From: Pirellulaceae bacterium
GTDB lineage: Bacteria; Planctomycetota; Planctomycetia; Pirellulales; Pirellulaceae
Length of the DNA: 10,946 bases
NCBI GenBank assembly: GCA_020846515.1
Contig: JADLDX010000133.1
Span: 1-10,946, forward strand
Direction of reading: 5' to 3'
Shown here: piece by piece, positions 8,261-10,946 of the stretch
Layout of the letters: each line of letters opens with the position of its first letter
Position numbering within the stretch: the first letter of the stretch is position 1
Notes under the pieces: model-generated
Told to the model about the DNA's origin: nothing
Databases searched by the model: none
What the model saw: only the letters and a program-made list of their open reading frames with translations
Position numbers and translations under genes: made by a program

Positions 8261-8289
8261 CCCTCCCAGCGCAGCGCCCGGGAGGGTCG
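8253..8289 (+). repeat. 3'-end stem-loop element, copy 2
   Basis: ACCCTCCC (8260-8267) pairs with GGGAGGGT (8280-8287), with a small inner stem GCG/CGC (8269-8271 with 8275-8277). The leading AGAACTAACCCTCC is identical to copy 1 read on the minus strand, and the trailing GGGAGGGTCGAAAA is shared too. The oxidase's final codons CAG AAC TAA lie within it. Confidence 0.8.
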
Positions 8290-8322
8290 AAAAAACAGGC
8301 GCTACTGCAGCCTGTTTTTTCG
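8288..8322 (+). terminator. Intrinsic (possibly bidirectional) terminator after the oxidase gene
   Basis: CGAAAAAACAGGC (8288-8300) and GCCTGTTTTTTCG (8310-8322) form a perfect 13-bp stem around a 9-nt loop. A run of six T follows the G/C-rich part of the stem on the plus strand, and six T also follow it on the minus strand. It lies 27 bp after the oxidase stop and could serve both convergent genes. Confidence 0.8.
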
Positions 8323-8420
8323 GGGAGGGTGCATGCGCCGAAGAGGTGAGTTAGCGGCGAAGTGCTTCTGGCTTGGGTTAGCACGGGAGGCCCCCTCCCC
8401 GCCTGAGCTGACGCCAGGCG
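8322..8420. repeat. Multi-branched inverted-repeat block between convergent genes
   Basis: An outer 8-bp stem, GGGGAGGG (8322-8329) with CCCTCCCC (8393-8400), encloses two smaller hairpins: CGCCG/CGGCG (8336-8340 with 8355-8359) and GTGCT/AGCAC (8362-8366 with 8380-8384). A further hairpin, CGCCTG/CAGGCG (8400-8405 with 8415-8420), abuts the outer stem. No open reading frame of note is present. The DNA could form a cruciform, or the transcript a folded RNA; function is unknown. Confidence 0.5.
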
Positions 8421-8455
8421 ACCCTCCCACTGCTACGCAGCAGGAGGGTTAGTTC
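8419..8455 (-). repeat. 3'-end stem-loop element, copy 3
   Basis: ACCCTCC (8421-8427) pairs with GGAGGGT (8443-8449), with an inner TGCT/AGCA stem (8431-8434 with 8439-8442). On the minus strand it reads GAACTAACCCTCC ... GGGAGGGTCG, sharing both flanks with copies 1 and 2. It begins 9 bp after the stop of the vWA gene rather than overlapping it. Confidence 0.75.
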
Positions 8456-8464
8456 GCAGGCCCA

Positions 8465-9679
8465 TCAATCAGTCAGTACGACGGGCAAGGAACGCGCGAT
8501 CTCTTCGAAGGCTGCGCGCAACTCGGTTTCGTTGCTGGTACCGTAGTACCGACCACCGGTGATCGTCGCAATCTCTTCCAAATCGGGTTGGTAGGCGGTA
8601 AGCATCGACACGCAGTGAACGATGATACCCGCGGCGCGCGCATCATAGGCTGCGTTGGTCGGATCACGACCATCGTTCCATTGACCATCGGTCAGCAAGA
8701 CCACAACTTTACTGGAGAATTGATTGCTATTGGCTCCACCCAGTACTGCGACCGCGCGGTCTAAGCCAGCCGATAGATTCGTACCGCCCATAATGGGTTG
8801 ATTGGCCCGGGCACCAACCAGTTGCCGGACGGACGATGAGTTGCTATTCCAGTCGCTGCTGCCGCTGGACGGGAGTGCAAAATCAGTTGAGGAAGCTGGA
8901 TAAAATGTGTTCGGGGTTATCGGCATCGTATAGTTCGATCCCCATGTCACCAAAGCGGCTCGTGGTTGTGGGTTGTTTCGACCGGCCTGATCGAAGAACA
9001 CGTCGACGGCTCTGGTAAGGGCGGCCCATCGGCTATGGACTGGATGTGGTCGAGAGAGCATGTTCCGCCAATCCCATCCCCAAGCTGTGAAGTTGGAGAG
9101 ATTGGGATTGCCGCTAGGAAACGAGTAGTCGACCCCAGTCATGTCAAAGTTCATAGAGCCTGAGCGGTCGAGGCACAAGCAGACTTCGACCTCCTGTTGC
9201 CCGGCTGTCGATTGGCAATTGGGAGTGAAACCGGTAGTGCCCAAGACTTGACTAAAGTAAAGCGGCACCGCCGAGTTAGCAGCCCCTTCGCCGGTGCGCG
9301 AATTAACTCGCACTGCATTGGGAGGCGTACCGCCGGACTGAAAAGTCCATTTGCCGTTAGCCGACGCAGATACACGACCGATGGTGATGTCGTTCGTGCT
9401 CAAGCGGAAGGGCTGACCGCCGACCTGATTGGCGGCCGCATATCGCACCGCTTCGTTCTTGGCCGTGTCAACGTTTTGCGTACGAGAAAGCGCTTCAGCC
9501 CCAGCTTTGGCAGCAGCGTCAGTCGCCGATCTTAATTCGGTTCGAACCAACTGCATGTAAGCGTAGTCGACGGTGATCGCCGCCGTCGCCACAAACACAA
9601 ACATCATCGCCACAATCAATACACTAGCGGAACCGGTGCGGCTGGCCCCAGCCCGCACCATGTGCAAGGTCGCTCTCAT
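8465..9679 (-). CDS. TadE/TadG-like pilus-assembly-type protein with von Willebrand A domain
   Basis: The protein has 404 residues from the ATG at 9679. The N-terminus has basic residues and then one hydrophobic helix (about 17-37), followed by DYAYMQLVRTELRSATDAAAKAGAEAL, quoted here only as the TadE/G-like hallmark region at about 38-64. The C-terminal vWA domain begins at about 163 and keeps the metal-ion-dependent adhesion site: D171-x-S173-x-S175, Thr300 in GGTNLS, and Asp331 in LLTDGQ. Family members are anchored at the membrane with the vWA domain outside, and TadG-type proteins are linked to Flp/Tad pili or surface adhesion. No other tad gene is present here, so a pilus role is only inferred. 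A TTG at 9694 extends the frame by five residues; ATG is preferred, with a weak GGGG-type site about 10 bp upstream. Confidence 0.9.
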   Translation of the reverse strand: MRATLHMVRAGASRTGSASVLIVAMMFVFVATAAITVDYAYMQLVRTELRSATDAAAKAGAEALSRTQNVDTAKNEAVRYAAANQVGGQPFRLSTNDITIGRVSASANGKWTFQSGGTPPNAVRVNSRTGEGAANSAVPLYFSQVLGTTGFTPNCQSTAGQQEVEVCLCLDRSGSMNFDMTGVDYSFPSGNPNLSNFTAWGWDWRNMLSRPHPVHSRWAALTRAVDVFFDQAGRNNPQPRAALVTWGSNYTMPITPNTFYPASSTDFALPSSGSSDWNSNSSSVRQLVGARANQPIMGGTNLSAGLDRAVAVLGGANSNQFSSKVVVLLTDGQWNDGRDPTNAAYDARAAGIIVHCVSMLTAYQPDLEEIATITGGRYYGTSNETELRAAFEEIARSLPVVLTD

Positions 9680-9714
9680 GTTGATCTGCCCCAATTAAAT
9701 GACTTGCTAGCCAC

Positions 9715-9732
9715 TCGCGTTCCCCAACGCGA
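9715..9732. promoter_or_regulatory. Leader hairpin upstream of the vWA gene
   Basis: TCGCGTT (9715-9721) and AACGCGA (9726-9732) form a perfect 7-bp stem with a CCCC loop, or a GGGG loop on the transcribed minus strand. It lies 36 bp upstream of the ATG, probably in the leader or promoter. It could be an operator or mRNA-stability hairpin; no function can be assigned. A run of nine T (9753-9761) lies further upstream. No clear promoter consensus was found between 9733 and 9844. Confidence 0.4.
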
Positions 9733-9844
9733 ATGTCCATTTGAACCTTATCTTTTTTTTTCCTGATAGGCTTAGAAATGAAGTGAAAGTCAAAAAAATG
9801 GGATTTTAAGGCGTCAAGGAACCGCTACTGAGGGACGGATGTAG

Positions 9845-10389
9845 CGATTACACGGTTTATGGCTTAGCAGGCAAGATGACGCGGTTAAGGTTGAGCCGGA
9901 GCCAGATTTGCCGGTCGTAACCGAGCTTGTAAAGCGCGGTGTAAACCGCATTCAGGCAATCGAATTGGCCTCAGCAAATCCGGACGAGTGTGGGCTTCAA
10001 ATCCAGTACTTTGACTTCCAAATAAAGCAAGGCTGGGAGCCTGAAAAAAGCAGCGGCGGCTATTTGAGGACCGCGATTCTTGGAGCTTGCGCTGCCCCCG
10101 ATGGCAATAAGCCGGGGAAGCGGTCAAGCAGGAAGAAGCCGCTTGGAAAAAGAAGATAGCTGAAAAACAAAAAGCAAAGCAGCTGGAAGATGCGAACGTT
10201 GCTGCTGATCGGCGGGAATTTAAGCGTCAAGAGGAGCTGGTTAAAGCCTATCGAGAAAAAATTGGCGGGGACGCTTGGAAGGACTTGATCCAAGAACTTG
10301 CCGATCCAGAGCTAGGTTTTCGCAGAAACCATTTTCCGTCAAGCGAGTACGAGCAAGTGCTCGCTGTGTTTGAAGCCCGGCTTAATTGA
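9845..10389 (+). pseudogene. Frameshifted remnant resembling a replication-initiator-type protein C-terminus
   Basis: Frame one is open from 9845 and runs to a TAG at 10157-10159. A second frame, open from 10111 to the TGA at 10387-10389, continues it naturally. Restoring one base near the GGGG at 10114-10117 would give about 181 residues. The first part contains LVKRGVNRIQAIELASANPD, then an IQYFDFQIKQ stretch and GGYLRTAI followed by APDG. This matches the pattern I know from plasmid/phage replication-initiator-type C-termini: LV..GV.+..A..L, then QI..FD, then GYLV.SI..D...P.G. The rest is a Lys/Glu/Ala-rich helical tail. The upstream half with the main DNA-binding domain is missing and the frame before 9845 is stopped. 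No good start codon is seen: a TTG at 9908 is the only candidate start noted. This suggests a decayed piece of mobile DNA; a single-base sequencing error could explain only the frameshift. Confidence 0.5.
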
Positions 10390-10640
10390 ACTAAGCTCGA
10401 TCTGCCAATTCTCGCACCAAAAGATGGCATTAGAAATGCTTTCCGACAAGCTGCAGTCTGTTTAGCGGCGAGCACTTACCAGAGTGGATTGACCCAAATG
10501 CTAGCCTTCCTTCTATCGAAAAGATTTCGGTAACGTCGCTCGTTGAGGCAACACGAAGGGGAATTCCAATTGTCGCCGAACGCCCAGGTAAGCGACACGA
10601 ACTGGAAACGTTGTGCCTGCTTGATAGACTTGCGGAGTAG
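10390..10640 (+). pseudogene. Frame-broken coding remnant of unknown function
   Basis: Directly after the TGA at 10387 the same frame continues with TKLDLPILAPKDGIRNAFRQAAVCLA. Another frame then takes over at about 10464, reading SGEHLPEWIDPNASLPSIEK, and runs on through ATRRGIPIVAERPGKRHELE to a TAG at 10638-10640. Both segments look protein-like in composition, and joining them again needs one base restored, in the same direction as the upstream frameshift. I do not recognise the family. It may be a separate decayed gene or part of the same remnant. Confidence 0.35.
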
Positions 10641-10667
10641 GTGAGAACTACGTTAGAGAGGTACTAC

Positions 10668-10946
10668 TCACTTTTTCTTGGGGGGAATTGGCGCGTTGGC
10701 TTCATTCTGCTCGGCATTCAGTGCATCAGCTTCACGTTTCCGTTGCCTTGCAAGAAGAAATGAAGAATCTTCTAGAATAAAGAAATCCCCAAGTAGTTTA
10801 CGTGCCGTTTCACGTTGCGAATCAGGAAAACGGGAGAGAATACGAAACTGTGTAGACTCTTTCAAACGCCTTATATCATGATTCATGTCTGCGTTAATCT
10901 CGTGAACCTTTTGCTGTAGCGAGGTGATTTGATTCTCTGTTACTCC
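10668..10946 (-). CDS. Small unknown protein, 5' end beyond the window
   Basis: The frame is open without a stop from the TGA at 10668-10670 to the right edge, giving 92 visible residues. An internal ATG at 10886 exists, but the 20 codons before it (VTENQITSLQQKVHEINAD and one more residue) continue in the same heptad-like, coiled-coil style, so the gene probably starts outside. The centre contains FPDSQRETARKLLGDFFILE and the tail is charged, ending PPKKK. No family is recognised. The codon use is A/T-richer than that of the genes left of 9700. It converges on the remnant ending at 10640. Confidence 0.5.
   Translation of the reverse strand, partial: GVTENQITSLQQKVHEINADMNHDIRRLKESTQFRILSRFPDSQRETARKLLGDFFILEDSSFLLARQRKREADALNAEQNEANAPIPPKKK

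Noticed and set aside
8253..8455. CRISPR array
   Set aside because: The repeated stem-loops are few, in opposite orientations and without regularly sized spacers; no cas genes are present.
9680..9694. TTG start for the vWA protein
   Set aside because: An ATG five codons downstream fits better, and the TTG has no visible ribosome binding site.
9752..9775. Intrinsic terminator at the T-run
   Set aside because: The flanking TTATC/GATAG pairing is short and imperfect and the T-run lies in the loop rather than after a stem.
9885..10127. 80-codon minus-strand open frame
   Set aside because: It overlaps the replication-initiator-like remnant on the plus strand, whose sequence matches a recognisable pattern; the minus translation is featureless.
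10678..10881. 67-codon plus-strand open frame
   Set aside because: It is antisense to the minus-strand frame 10668-10946, which is longer, open to the edge and more protein-like (charged, heptad content).

Overview
The window looks like chromosomal DNA of a planctomycete, probably of the Pirellulaceae/Rhodopirellula type. The basis is protein families that are expanded in that phylum: a PSCyt1-DUF1549-DUF1553 protein followed by a Tat-exported DUF1501 protein, a membrane-anchored SGNH hydrolase with TPRs, and a stand-alone TadE/G-like protein with a von Willebrand A domain. No tRNA, rRNA, CRISPR array, transposase or known defence module was seen.

Layout, left to right. Positions 14-50 hold a stem-loop repeat at the end of the first gene. 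Positions 43-2256 (minus) encode the SGNH/TPR protein. Positions 2257-2488 are intergenic and are mostly filled by a 144-bp inverted-repeat element (2299-2442). Positions 2489-3904 (minus) encode the DUF1501 protein and 3894-7079 (minus) the large LamG-PSCyt1-DUF1549-DUF1553 protein; the two overlap by 11 bp and are almost certainly cotranscribed. After a 50-bp divergent gap, 7130-8260 (plus) encodes a monomeric sarcosine oxidase/N-methyltryptophan oxidase-type flavoprotein. Positions 8260-8455 are a tightly packed series of stem-loops between two convergent genes, including a good intrinsic terminator. Positions 8465-9679 (minus) encode the vWA/TadG-like protein. From about 9740 to the right edge the DNA becomes more A/T-rich and coding is broken: a frameshifted remnant resembling the C-terminus of a plasmid/phage replication initiator-type protein (9845-10389), a second frame-broken remnant (10390-10640), and a small unknown minus-strand gene that runs off the edge (10668-10946).

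How the genes work together: the DUF1553/DUF1501 pair is a cell-envelope module with a predicted c-type haem-binding domain, a LamG domain and a Tat-exported alkaline-phosphatase-like partner. Its substrate cannot be read from sequence. The SGNH/TPR gene lies downstream on the same strand but is separated by the repeat element, so its cotranscription is uncertain. The oxidase and the vWA protein appear to be single-gene units.

The least ordinary signal is in the non-coding DNA. A three-copy stem-loop element (core GAACTAACCCTCC ... GGAGGGTCG) sits at gene 3' ends in the same orientation relative to each gene. In two unrelated genes it supplies the final Gln-Asn-stop codons. I found no convincing new multi-gene system; the protein-coding part is ordinary for planctomycetes.
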